In this document: one piece after another, positions 50,428-59,081 of the stretch | Layout: every line of letters begins with the position of its first letter | How positions within the stretch are numbered: the first letter of the stretch is position 1 | From: Kluyveromyces lactis | Taxonomy: Eukaryota; Ascomycota; Saccharomycetes; Saccharomycetales; Saccharomycetaceae | Assembly: GCF_000002515.2 (NCBI RefSeq) | Contig: NC_006037.1 | Span: 186,001 to 250,000, forward strand | DNA length: 64,000 nt | Reading direction: 5' to 3' | Position numbers and translations under genes: made by a program | Notes under the pieces: generated by a model | The model's database searches: none | Seen by the model: the letters and a program-made list of their open reading frames with translations, nothing else | What the model was told of the DNA's origin: nothing

Positions 50428-50447
50428 ACTGTATTTCGAAATACAGT
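50428..50447. repeat. Perfect 20-bp palindrome in RME1 upstream region
   Basis: A spacer-less palindrome with half-site ACTGTATTTC, about 930 bp upstream of RME1. A 20-bp perfect palindrome is expected by chance well under once in 64 kb. Confidence 0.75.
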
Positions 50448-51641
50448 AACTACTGAAGCTCAGGGGAAGATAAATGAAAGTGAGTATATGGGAAGAGCAT
50501 TACCTGTTAGTGCGAGGCATTGTGTGTAGTTCTGATGGGTTATAGGACACTTTCAGTTCTCGGTGAAAGGGAGAGTAAGAGAAACAAGAGGCGAACCCCG
50601 AATTTATTCTATGGTGCGAGTGTTTCTAACTGTTAAAAATCGCATCAAAAATTATGCTAAGATATATTACTTTTCTTTTTTATAGATTTGGACGGATGGT
50701 CTGGGCATTGAAAACACTACGGATCCCCTTGAGACTGAATGTGTAAGGTATGGCTTTACCTAAACGACCCTCTTGATTAGGACCCCCTGGGAATCATTTC
50801 GTACCTACTGATAGCCAAAGAATTATTCAAATTCATTTGAGAAGCGCATTCAGTGCTAATCAGCATATTGGGCCATAAAGCAGGGACCATTAGAATAATG
50901 CTGAAGAAGGGCCAATTTAATGGGTCAATAGATAACTTGCACAAGAGAAGCTGTTTCATGCTGAAACTATGCAGATATCCCTATTCAGGCTAGACATCAA
51001 GAAGTTCAAATGAGAATAAGGAGAGGTTGGAAAAACAGTCGTTATAATATAACGGGTTGCATGCTCCGACGGCAGATCTGTTACTTATTTCACTTTGTTA
51101 CCATAGTATCATGATTTGAAATGGAAACACTGTGCAACACTTCTAACGGTTTTGTCTGAGCTTTTTGATGCAAAGTCAACGTGTGCCCAAGAAAACATGT
51201 TTGATTAATACTACCATAGAAAAGTCCGTGGTGTTAAAAAATGAATCAAATTTTTTTTATGATTGGCAAAGGCCTAGAAAACAACACATTCCTGCTTTAC
51301 AAACTGATGAAAAAAAGATCACCAAGGCAAGTTCACGCGATTGTACGCCATTCACCGAGATATTAAGATAGAATAGATTTGATTAAATTGGAGGAGACAA
51401 AAATAATGGCTCCCCTCATTTTTGTTCTTTTACCTTGTTGTTCAAATGGAATAACAGACAGTGCCAATAAAGGAAACCTCTACAAACTACTAAGCTATTT
51501 GATCAGAGTCCAGATTTAATTACTATAGATCATTGGTACAAATGCTTTACATTAACGTTGGACGAAAAACAGAGGTGAATTGCACTGACTTTCGCTTAAT
51601 CTCGATTGGCACTAAACGCCTTACTTGAGAGGCGAGACTTA

Positions 51642-51926
51642 TTAAGTTCGGCCCATGTGTTGTTTACCTCTCTTCCTGACGTTGGTAGTTGGTGTTATTT
51701 CGGGAACATTCCGGACGTCTGCATAGTTATCTAAGATCAGACGTAGTAGCTTCCATTTTTCTTCTAACTTGCTCTTGACATTGATATCAGTTATCTGACC
51801 GTTGATCAACATACAGTTATTGACCGATAAAGAATCCCCGAAGAATGTATGGATAATATTCGGGTTTTGAAAACAGAGGAAATCTGTATCTCGGCTTAAA
51901 ATGCATACTCTAACAGGATACAACAT
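51642..51926 (-). CDS. Possible small gene, 94 codons, unknown
   Basis: An ATG-initiated frame in the middle of the 3.2-kb gene-poor region. The predicted protein alternates beta-like hydrophobic strands (VRVCILSRDTDFLCF, NCMLINGQITDI) with a helix (KLEEKWKLLRLILDNYADV) and ends in a basic tail (NVRKRGKQHMGRT). This arrangement is loosely reminiscent of a small OB-fold protein. I do not recognise it and cannot exclude chance. A strong inverted repeat lies about 135 bp upstream of its start. Confidence 0.3.
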   Translation of the reverse strand: MLYPVRVCILSRDTDFLCFQNPNIIHTFFGDSLSVNNCMLINGQITDINVKSKLEEKWKLLRLILDNYADVRNVPEITPTTNVRKRGKQHMGRT

Positions 51927-52060
51927 GGACGGTGGGTCGATCTTTTAACGGCGCAGCACGTTGCATATGAAAGAATATAATTTTTATCCTCTCTCAGAAA
52001 TTCGTGAAGAAGGGCAAAAGAGGCCTAATACTCAACCTATTATGCCCGCTATAATCCGCG

Positions 52061-52097
52061 TTACGTCCGATGAATAAGATAATAGCATCGGACGTAA
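52061..52097. repeat. Perfect 12-bp inverted repeat with 13-bp spacer
   Basis: TTACGTCCGATG (52061-52072) and its exact reverse complement (52086-52097). The half-site TTACGTCC is CRE/bZIP-like. It lies about 135 bp upstream of the small minus-strand frame and about 640 bp past the end of the peroxiredoxin gene. Confidence 0.75.
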
Positions 52098-52643
52098 GGC
52101 AAAAATATCAGATTTGTACCCTTTCAGTTTTTCCTCCAACATTGGTTTGGCAATCTGCTAACTCTAAATCGAATTTTACAAGGCATCTTAGTTTTGCATG
52201 CTGGCAAAGTCAACAAATAATCCGCCTTTTGAACTTGCACGAACATTCTCTTGCGGGTACAAATGGCGTGATTTCATTACATAAACCGAATAATGTCTAA
52301 GAAAGCCCATCAGGACTGATGCCAAGCTAACTGCAGCACATGTGCAATATATTTCTCAGTGCCAAGTGACAGGAAAGAATTTATGATGGAGGGTCCTATT
52401 GCTATTGAAATATTGTAGAATATTTTTTCAAACTAATAGCGACATACTTTCCATAGCGGAATATGTAAATTCTTAGTTGAGCAATTGATTTAATTCAAAT
52501 CATAACCTAATATGCAACCAACATATATTGTTTGTTACCTAAAAAATTGATTCGGAAAAACAATTAGTAAAGCCGTGCAGTTTGCTTCAAAGAGCATCGG
52601 CCACCTACGTCGTGCATTTTTGAGTAGAATTGAGGCCCCCTTT

Positions 52644-52684
52644 CGGTAGTTATGAATAACTATCGAATAGAGTTGTATAGCTCT
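52644..52684. repeat. Two short hairpins downstream of the peroxiredoxin gene
   Basis: A near-perfect 10-bp-arm palindrome (52644-52665, one G-T pair) is followed by a 6-bp-arm hairpin (52669-52684). They lie 50-90 bp beyond the stop of the minus-strand peroxiredoxin gene, in its probable 3' untranslated region. Confidence 0.45.
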
Positions 52685-52734
52685 GGGTAAGATATTTTTC
52701 CGTCGTCAAGTGGTTTAGAAGAAGCGATAACAAA

Positions 52735-53409
52735 TCAGTCTAAACTGTTTGGATCTAACGGCGAGAGTTGCAAGTAGTCCCTGATAGTTCTCCTATGAGG
52801 AAACATGCTGCAATTTTCAAGATCTGGAACAACTACTATATCATCACCTGGTATCCAATTAATGGGTGTCATAATTTTTCCATCCGTTTTGTATACAAGC
52901 TGCAATGAGTCCAAACACCTTAAAACCTCAGCTGTGTTCCTTCCTGTAGACAAAGGATATAATTGAATCAATCGTACAATCTTATTCGGATCAATGATAT
53001 ACACAGCTCTTAAGGGAGTCAATGCAGGTTCACCGTTTGTTAAAGCATTTACATCAATCATCGAAAACTGTGTTGCGACTTTTTTTTCTTCATCGCAGAT
53101 TATTGGAAAATTTATCTTGACGCCTGTGATTGCCTCAATATCTTGTATCCACCTGAGGTGAGAAGCTCTATTATTCGTTGAAAGACCTAGTAATACACAG
53201 TCTCGATTTGTAAATTCATCTTGTAAAGCACCAAAAGCACCAATCTCTGTTGTACAAATTGGTGTAAAATCGGCAGGGTGCGAGAAGAACACACACCACT
53301 TTCCCTGCGTATATTGATAAAAGTCCATTGGACCCAAAGATGTCATAGCTTGGAAGTTCGGAGCCTTCGCACCTATGTAAATGGCTTGCTTTGGAAGTAT
53401 GTTCCTCAT
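52735..53409 (-). CDS. 1-Cys peroxiredoxin (PRX1/Prdx6 type), lacking an obvious presequence
   Basis: A 224-residue peroxiredoxin of the Prdx6/PRX1 class, which reduces peroxides through one peroxidatic cysteine. Cys52 sits in HPADFTPICTTE. The class-specific C-terminal arm is present (TPINWIPGDDIVVVPDL). The domain is complete (LSTNNRASHLRWIQDIEAITGVKINFPIICD; LRAVYIIDP; STGRNTAEVLRCLDSLQL). S. cerevisiae PRX1 (YBL064C, 261 residues) has a mitochondrial presequence. Here the first ATG (53409) gives a protein that begins at the domain, so a cytosolic location is likely. The frame stays open 55 more codons upstream without any ATG. It is not at the S. cerevisiae PRX1 locus, so it may be an extra family member. 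Confidence 0.88.
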   Translation of the reverse strand: MRNILPKQAIYIGAKAPNFQAMTSLGPMDFYQYTQGKWCVFFSHPADFTPICTTEIGAFGALQDEFTNRDCVLLGLSTNNRASHLRWIQDIEAITGVKINFPIICDEEKKVATQFSMIDVNALTNGEPALTPLRAVYIIDPNKIVRLIQLYPLSTGRNTAEVLRCLDSLQLVYKTDGKIMTPINWIPGDDIVVVPDLENCSMFPHRRTIRDYLQLSPLDPNSLD

Positions 53410-54152
53410 TTTTTGGTAGTCAAAGATTTCCTCGTTACTAGTGGAATATTGCAATACAAAGGAGATATAGACCGAAGCAAACTCTGATTTCGAATGAATG
53501 TGCACGATTTTTTTTATAGACACAATCAGATACGTAAATAAGGTGAATTCTTCCCGTGTTAAACATAGAAGCAACGTTAAAGATGTGCAGGTGGATATAT
53601 TTCCATCTATTGATAATCTACAAATGTTAAAATTTCGAATTTTTCAAGTATTGAAAATTCTAAAGGTTTTATAAGAACAATGATTCAACGGGATTATTCT
53701 TTATAAAAACTTAATGAAACGGTGACTAAGAAGTCGTAACATCTGTTTATTCATTAAAACACGATGAGGAAAACCTAGATATCTACAAAAAAGTATTAAC
53801 GTATTAAATATAATGTTTGAATATCGAGTTATGGGGAAAACAGGCGCACCAGACGTCGTTTCTTGAAAACTCTTTCAAAGAATCTTTCATGAAGGCACTA
53901 TGCATCTCCCCCGGCTCGCAGTTGAAACTGGAGACTTGCAGAGCGTTCTTGATTGGTTTATAATTTACAGGTCAATTCATAATGACAAAGGGGGGGGGTT
54001 GTTATTTCCCAATTAGCATGTAATCATATTGCAATAACAGAAAAGTGAGTATTCAGCTAAGGGAAAAAAAAACGGATATCCTTCAAGAAACGAAGGACGG
54101 TTTATGACTGAGTTTAAAAAGATAACAAAAAGCATAGATATCAAAAAACAAT
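53410..54152. other. Intergenic region ILV5 3' end to peroxiredoxin promoter
   Basis: A 743-bp gap. A Yap1-like TGACTAA (53723-53729) lies about 315 bp upstream of the peroxiredoxin ATG, fitting oxidative-stress control. A 9-G run (53990-53998) lies between the two genes. No gene is seen apart from the ATG-less open stretch described for the peroxiredoxin. Confidence 0.5.
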
Positions 54153-55346
54153 CTAGTTGTTTTCTGGTCTCAACTTTCTGACTTCCTTACCAACCTTCCA
54201 GATTTCCATGTTTCTGATGATTTGTAGTTCAGCTTCCAACTTTTCTCTGTAGTCTGGTTGAGAGTTGAATTCCAAAGATCTCTTAGTTTCAGAACCGTTC
54301 TTGGTAGATTCGTACAAGTCTTGGAAGACTGGCTTCAAAGCATCCTTGAAGATTGGGTACCAGTCCAAAGCACCTCTTCTAGCAGTAGTAGAACAAGCAT
54401 CGTACATGTAATCCATACCGTACTTACCGATCAATGGGTATAGAGATTGGGTAGCTTCTTCGACAGTTTCGTTGAAAGCTTCAGATGGGGAGTGACCGTT
54501 TTCTCTCAAGACTTCGTATTGAGCCAAGAACATACCGTGAATACCACCCATTAGACAACCTCTTTCACCGTACAAGTCAGAGTTGACTTCCTTTTCGAAA
54601 GTGGTTTGGTAGACGTAACCGGAACCGACAGCGACGGCCAAAGCCTGAGCTTTTTCGTGAGCCTTACCGGTGACATCGTTCCAGACGGCGTAAGAGGAGT
54701 TAATACCTCTACCTTCCTTGAACAAAGATCTGACAGTTCTACCGGAACCCTTTGGAGCGACCAAGATGACATCGATATCAGTTGGTGGTTCAACGTGGGT
54801 CAAGTCCTTGAAGACTGGGGAGAAACCGTGGGAGAAGTACAAAGTCTTACCCTTAGTCAACAATGGCTTCAAAGAGGACCAGGTTTCGGATTGAGCAGCG
54901 TCAGACAACAAGTTCATGACGATGGTACCCTTTTGGACGGCTTCGTTAACGTCGAACAAGTTTTCACCTGGGACCCAACCGTCTTCAATGGCAGCCTTCC
55001 AAGAAGCACCATTCTTTCTGACACCGACAATGACGTTCAAACCGTTGTCTCTCAAGTTCAAACCTTGACCGTAACCTTGAGAACCGTAACCAATCAAAGC
55101 CAAAGTGTCGTCCTTGAAGTATTGCAACAATTTTTCGGTTGGCCAGTCAGCTCTTTCGTAGACGGTTTCTTCAACACCACCAAAGTTGATTTGCTTGATA
55201 CCCCTGGTAGCAACCAATGGCTTGGAAGCAAAGGCAGTAGAACGCAAACCAGAGACAGTAGATTGTCTGGCAGCGAAAGAGATAGCTCTCTTAGCAGTGA
55301 TAACACGAGAGTTAGCAATCAATTGTCTAGCAGCTTGTCTGAACAT
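54153..55346 (-). CDS. ILV5: ILV5, mitochondrial acetohydroxyacid reductoisomerase
   Basis: A 397-residue enzyme matching ILV5 (YLR355C, 395 residues). It carries out the NADPH- and magnesium-dependent isomeroreduction in mitochondrial isoleucine and valine synthesis, and in S. cerevisiae it also packages mtDNA. The N-terminal 48 residues form a classic presequence (MFRQAARQLIANSRVITAKRA; many Arg, no acids). The NADPH loop GYGSQGYGQ is at 86-94. The metal-binding region is FLAQYEVLRENGHSPSEAFNETVEEATQSLYPLIGKYGMDYMYDACSTTARRGALDW. Codon bias is very strong, as expected for an abundant protein. ATG 55346 matches the family start; the frame is open 32 codons further without an ATG. Confidence 0.97.
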   Translation of the reverse strand: MFRQAARQLIANSRVITAKRAISFAARQSTVSGLRSTAFASKPLVATRGIKQINFGGVEETVYERADWPTEKLLQYFKDDTLALIGYGSQGYGQGLNLRDNGLNVIVGVRKNGASWKAAIEDGWVPGENLFDVNEAVQKGTIVMNLLSDAAQSETWSSLKPLLTKGKTLYFSHGFSPVFKDLTHVEPPTDIDVILVAPKGSGRTVRSLFKEGRGINSSYAVWNDVTGKAHEKAQALAVAVGSGYVYQTTFEKEVNSDLYGERGCLMGGIHGMFLAQYEVLRENGHSPSEAFNETVEEATQSLYPLIGKYGMDYMYDACSTTARRGALDWYPIFKDALKPVFQDLYESTKNGSETKRSLEFNSQPDYREKLEAELQIIRNMEIWKVGKEVRKLRPENN

Positions 55347-55861
55347 TGTATATAAATGAGGTAGGTAGTAGGTTATTAATCTATCTTTAATGAGCTCAGA
55401 GAAAGATCCAACTAAAACTTCCACAAACAATACTAAACACAAAAGGAATCAAGAGGGTGTAAGGCCAAGACAGAAGAATGGAATCGAAAAAATTATTCGT
55501 CGCTTTATATATACGGCGAAGTTCTTTTTCCTTAAATATATGGTGAAATTCGTCCATGAAAAAGTGAAAAATTTCACCTTTATCATTTTTACTTAGAGTC
55601 ATCTCTGCAAAGACGAAGAGGAATTTTTTTTTTTTTCCGTACACAAGGCCTATCCACATGAGCGCATCACATCTCATCAGGTATGAGTAATCTGTAGGGA
55701 TCACTTAGATCTATGGAAGTAAGAGTTAGCTGACTAGCTGGATCAGAGATCAAATCCGGCATTGAAAACCACTAACAGCCTGTCTTGAAGCCCTTCGCAA
55801 GGCAAGGCGTACGGAAATTCTGGTTCCACCAAGCCAGTGCTAATGGTGTGCTCTGCCCTGG

Positions 55862-55900
55862 ACAGGAGCCCTGTTCAGGATTTCTGTTCAGGGCTCCTGT
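55862..55900. repeat. 12-bp perfect inverted repeat (hairpin) in ILV5 upstream region
   Basis: ACAGGAGCCCTG at 55862-55873 and its exact complement at 55889-55900, with a 15-bp loop. The loop itself partly repeats CTGTTCAGG. It lies about 520 bp upstream of ILV5. Not explained by any gene. Confidence 0.7.
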
Positions 55901-56090
55901 ACTGAGGCTTTTCTTTCCCTTCCCTTCTGCCTTTCTATAGAGGGATACGATGAGGTGGTGGGCAGGAAAAAGGAAAGTAACAGAAAGACGAGTTTCCCTA
56001 CCGGCCCGCTACCGGTACAAATCGTAATAGGCTTTTTTTTTCCATTGCCGTGCTTAGAGACCTGCTGTATTTATTACCCGGAAAATAAAC

Positions 56091-56118
56091 TATCCACGTG
56101 ATCTATGTCACGTGGATA
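56091..56118. promoter_or_regulatory. Paired CACGTG (Cbf1-type) sites as inverted repeat
   Basis: TATCCACGTGA (56091-56101) and its exact reverse complement (56108-56118), 6-bp spacer, so two E-boxes face each other, 17 bp apart centre to centre. Cbf1 and Pho4 bind CACGTG; the flanking T/A bases favour Cbf1. Confidence 0.6.
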
Positions 56119-56454
56119 AAATAGATTTCGTCCATCTCTTCTGTCCCCCCCCTCCCCCGGTTTCGGACATCAAAAGTAGTTGAAAACCAAAATTCTGGCC
56201 TCATAGCTTTTTAACGGTAATATTACATTATCATACTGAGCATTGTTTTATTTAGATAAAAATCGACATTTCACCATAAAGCGATACAGATACTCTTTTT
56301 TCTCAAAACTACTACTACTGATACTACTATCGCTCATCAGTATAGATCTAAATACCAACGAAACAATTGTTTGGGCAGGTATCTATCTCAAACTTCAGAT
56401 TTTTTGATTCATATCGGTAAGTCTTCTCATCCAATCGAGGAATTTGCTTTGTTT

Positions 56455-56476
56455 CCCCCCCCCCCCCCCCCCCCCC
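56455..56476 (+). repeat. 22-base poly-C tract
   Basis: An uninterrupted run of 22 C's ending 44 bp before the ATG33 start, within the likely 5' leader or core promoter. A second C-rich stretch lies at 56145-56158. The exact length should be treated with caution, as such runs are prone to sequencing error. Confidence 0.9.
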
Positions 56477-56520
56477 TTAACTGCTCTCAGTATTAATAAA
56501 AAGATACTTTTCATTTAAAG

Positions 56521-57228
56521 ATGAGTGTTTGTTTGACAGCTACCAAGAGTATCGCTTTAGTCTCTGCTGGGTTGAATTCCGGGCTTTGTTTCGGCGGTGT
56601 TTTGTCACCAGAACCAACAGATGTTACCGCTAAGAGAACTACAAATAATTTTGATTTAAACAGAGAAATCGCCATCGGTGTGCTAAGTTCTTTATCCACT
56701 GGGTTCTATGCAGCAAGTTACTTTGGCGCCCCAACTCAGTGGAAACATCCTTATTTATTATACACCGGTGCTCTAGCGCTGATTTCAACAGGTATTACCG
56801 CATTCAAGCTAATCCGCCGTATGGTTTGGCCAATTGTTTATAAGAGGATACGCTGCCACTCAAAAGAGAGTCACGTGGACGAAAAATCTTCCGCACACAT
56901 TAACCAGGATATTACTGACAGTGTTCAGGAACAAGATAATGACGAATCTGACCATGGTCAAGATGATTCTGTGGTCCTTGTGTCCGAATCAAGTAACCAT
57001 AGCATAGACAGCGGAGCCAACGATGCTCCTTCTACTTTACCTCTGCTTCCAACACATACCGAGAACAAGTCATCGAGATTATCTACCACAGATCAGTGTG
57101 GTTGGTCGTCTTTATTATCAGCGTTCACATCAGACGCGGTATTAGACACTGTTCGTACCATCTCCTCAGTGGGGCTCTTGCTCTTGGGGACCGTAGGTGG
57201 TCTTGGAGAACCACTCGCTCTAATTTGA
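56521..57228 (+). CDS. ATG33: ATG33, mitochondrial outer-membrane mitophagy factor
   Basis: A 235-residue membrane protein matching ATG33 (YLR356W, 197 residues), required for stationary-phase mitophagy. The opening MSVCLTATKSIALVSAGLNSGL and the segment SYFGAPTQWKHPYLLYTGALA (about 67-87) match the family. Predicted spans lie at about 9-28, 50-72, 78-96 and near the C-terminus (about 213-231), with an acidic, Ser-rich linker (about 115-190) longer than in S. cerevisiae. It diverges from ILV5, as YLR355C and YLR356W do in S. cerevisiae. Confidence 0.9.
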   Translation: MSVCLTATKSIALVSAGLNSGLCFGGVLSPEPTDVTAKRTTNNFDLNREIAIGVLSSLSTGFYAASYFGAPTQWKHPYLLYTGALALISTGITAFKLIRRMVWPIVYKRIRCHSKESHVDEKSSAHINQDITDSVQEQDNDESDHGQDDSVVLVSESSNHSIDSGANDAPSTLPLLPTHTENKSSRLSTTDQCGWSSLLSAFTSDAVLDTVRTISSVGLLLLGTVGGLGEPLALI

Positions 57229-59081
57229 ACTTAGACTAGAATCTGTTGTATTAGGTCGAAAGAGACTTCAATTGTTGATAGCCAAGCCATGATTTTAAAC
57301 TTGGGCTCATTCACCGCTTTGTTGTTTCGAAATCCTTTCACCACAGCATACATACTACAAGTTACGTAACGACAACGGAGTGACATGGTACAAATTATCC
57401 ACTATTTCAATTCAAATCAAGTGTTCAAAACTCTTTTCTGTATAGTTTTTCAGTATGTCTCTAATAGCAAAAATCATTGATAAAAAACGAGGCTGTCTAG
57501 AACGTCGTACAATACTGCTATCAATCAAGGAATCCCCTCACTCGCTCCTATCCTTCCGTCCTTCTTTCTTTTGTTGACAAGAGTGACCATTCTCACAGGA
57601 CATAATTAGCAGCATTGGCCCAGATACACGTACGGATAGTCGCCTTAGAACTAATGCCGTACGTAAAAGCTGCTATATTTGCTCTCAACGAGCAGCACTA
57701 ACTGTCTTACCTGAAGTTGGCAATGTCTGAGCAGATGCGAGAAATGAACAAGCAAAAATATACACATTCGGGCTTGGAAATGCGAATTGGAAATGCGAAT
57801 GGGAAACGGGGAAAGGAGCTGTAGCGGAAGGATGAGCTCCAGTGTCCTTCTGCCACTATCTAGCCATCCTTGATCGTTTTGCTGAATTGAGGTTTTCCTG
57901 GTGAGAGACCCAATTCGTTAAAAACAGCTTTTCTCTTTTCTTCTTCCATAGGCTTAAGTCCAGGCTAAACGATTTCCCCTTTCTTCCCTTTCTATTGCCA
58001 TTACAACGGCTGTAAAGAAACGATATAATGTAAACCGGAATGAAGTTGAAACAAGTTTATGTACTGAATTTAAACTCTAAACTCCTCCCGTCTCCATATT
58101 TCGTTTATCGGTACGTAGATAATTAAGTTCTTTGCAGATAAACCTGGGCTCATGTATCTAGTGGAAAATTTATCACCAGGACAGTGCTCGAAATTTGCTA
58201 GTTAGATAAGTAGGAGGAGGCATGGTTGTTTGGCCTGTCGTTTGGGCTACGGCTTGGACTTGGTCTTAGTGATATTTCCACCCTTCTACTTGTTCTTTTC
58301 TTCACCGCTGACTCACACTCCATCTGGTAGAAGTACTGAGATGGTGCGTAGACTTATGTTTTTTAATTGCATTCTTGAAGGTGTGAAAATTTGCACGAAT
58401 TGGTGCTTATGAAAATGTGATCCAGCTCATTATATCATCATTCAAGAGCAATATATGTGTATGATTTGGTAGTGTTCGAGACCCGAACCCCTGTACTACG
58501 ATGCCAGAAAAAACGTAGCACATACTTAGGTGAACATAAATTATTATACATCGTGTTCAGTTGATAAGCAGTTTCTACATTTACTGGAATCAACGTCAAA
58601 TGCTGTCTAGGACATAATTCAGCAATCAGAATTCGTCCAATATGGTGTCTTATCTTAAGCACAGACTAGCTTATACGGCTGTTTTTTAGATAGTACGGAA
58701 GTAGGGAGAAGAGGGTTTGGTGCCTGGTGCTTCCCTTCACTTCCTTTGTTTTGTTATAGTGTTTGAAGTCTCTCCCGTGTGTATGTCTTTGAATTCGGTT
58801 CAATTAAACGGTTCCTGCATGTCAATTACTGTAGATGGGGGTTTTCCCTGGCTTTGAGGTTTTGCCATATTATATATATATATATATATATGTGTCGAGG
58901 AAGTCAGATTGGGTAACAATGTTATCCTGGTGCAAATAGTCGTATACGCAAGGCTTATGTTCGCTCTTTTTGTTGCCAGATCACCTGACGTATCTTAGTA
59001 TAAGAGTATTATAAGGTGTCACCTGCTCCACTACCCATTAGAGACGTTTTCATACCGAGCATTCATTCCCACGAAGTCGAT
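57229..59081. other. 1.85-kb gene-free region ATG33-FMP48
   Basis: No supported gene. It contains an inverted repeat ACGTACGG/CCGTACGT (57628-57635 and 57657-57664) and a short direct repeat GGAAATGCGAAT near 57776 and 57788. A two-step hairpin lies near 58470-58500, and a TA dinucleotide run at about 58872-58891. The 22 codons before the FMP48 ATG are open but lack an ATG. Confidence 0.5.

Larger units (their letters stand above)
49502..52734. other. 3.2-kb gene-poor region upstream of RME1
   Basis: Between the RME1 start and the peroxiredoxin stop, only one small frame (51642-51926) deserves mention. The region holds a 17-bp tandem repeat (50119-50151), a perfect 20-bp palindrome (50428-50447), a 12-bp-arm inverted repeat (52061-52097) and two short hairpins just after the peroxiredoxin gene (52644-52684). 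I take most of it as an extended RME1 control region. Confidence 0.5.
55347..56520. promoter_or_regulatory. Divergent ILV5/ATG33 promoter region
   Basis: 1174 bp with many elements. A Gcn4-type site, AGAGTCAT (complement ATGACTCT), lies at 55595-55602. A 12-bp-arm hairpin is at 55862-55900, and a Reb1-type TTACCCG near 56077. Paired E-boxes in an inverted repeat are at 56091-56118. A Leu3-like CCGGTTTCGG (one mismatch) is at 56157-56166. A 22-C run (56455-56476) lies 44 bp before ATG33. Gcn4 and Leu3 sites are what is known for branched-chain amino-acid genes. Confidence 0.6.

Noticed and set aside
54606-55355. 249-codon plus-strand frame opposite ILV5
   Set aside because: A shadow of the strongly codon-biased ILV5 gene; long antisense frames are a known by-product of such bias.
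58460-58520. tRNA-like GTTCGAGACC stretch with nested hairpin
   Set aside because: No A box, no acceptor stem and no anticodon arm of the right geometry; a simple hairpin at most.
58870-58893. AT-dinucleotide run as centromere or origin signal
   Set aside because: Only about 20 bp; no CDEI/CDEIII-like pair around a long AT-rich block, and no origin consensus that could be trusted by eye.
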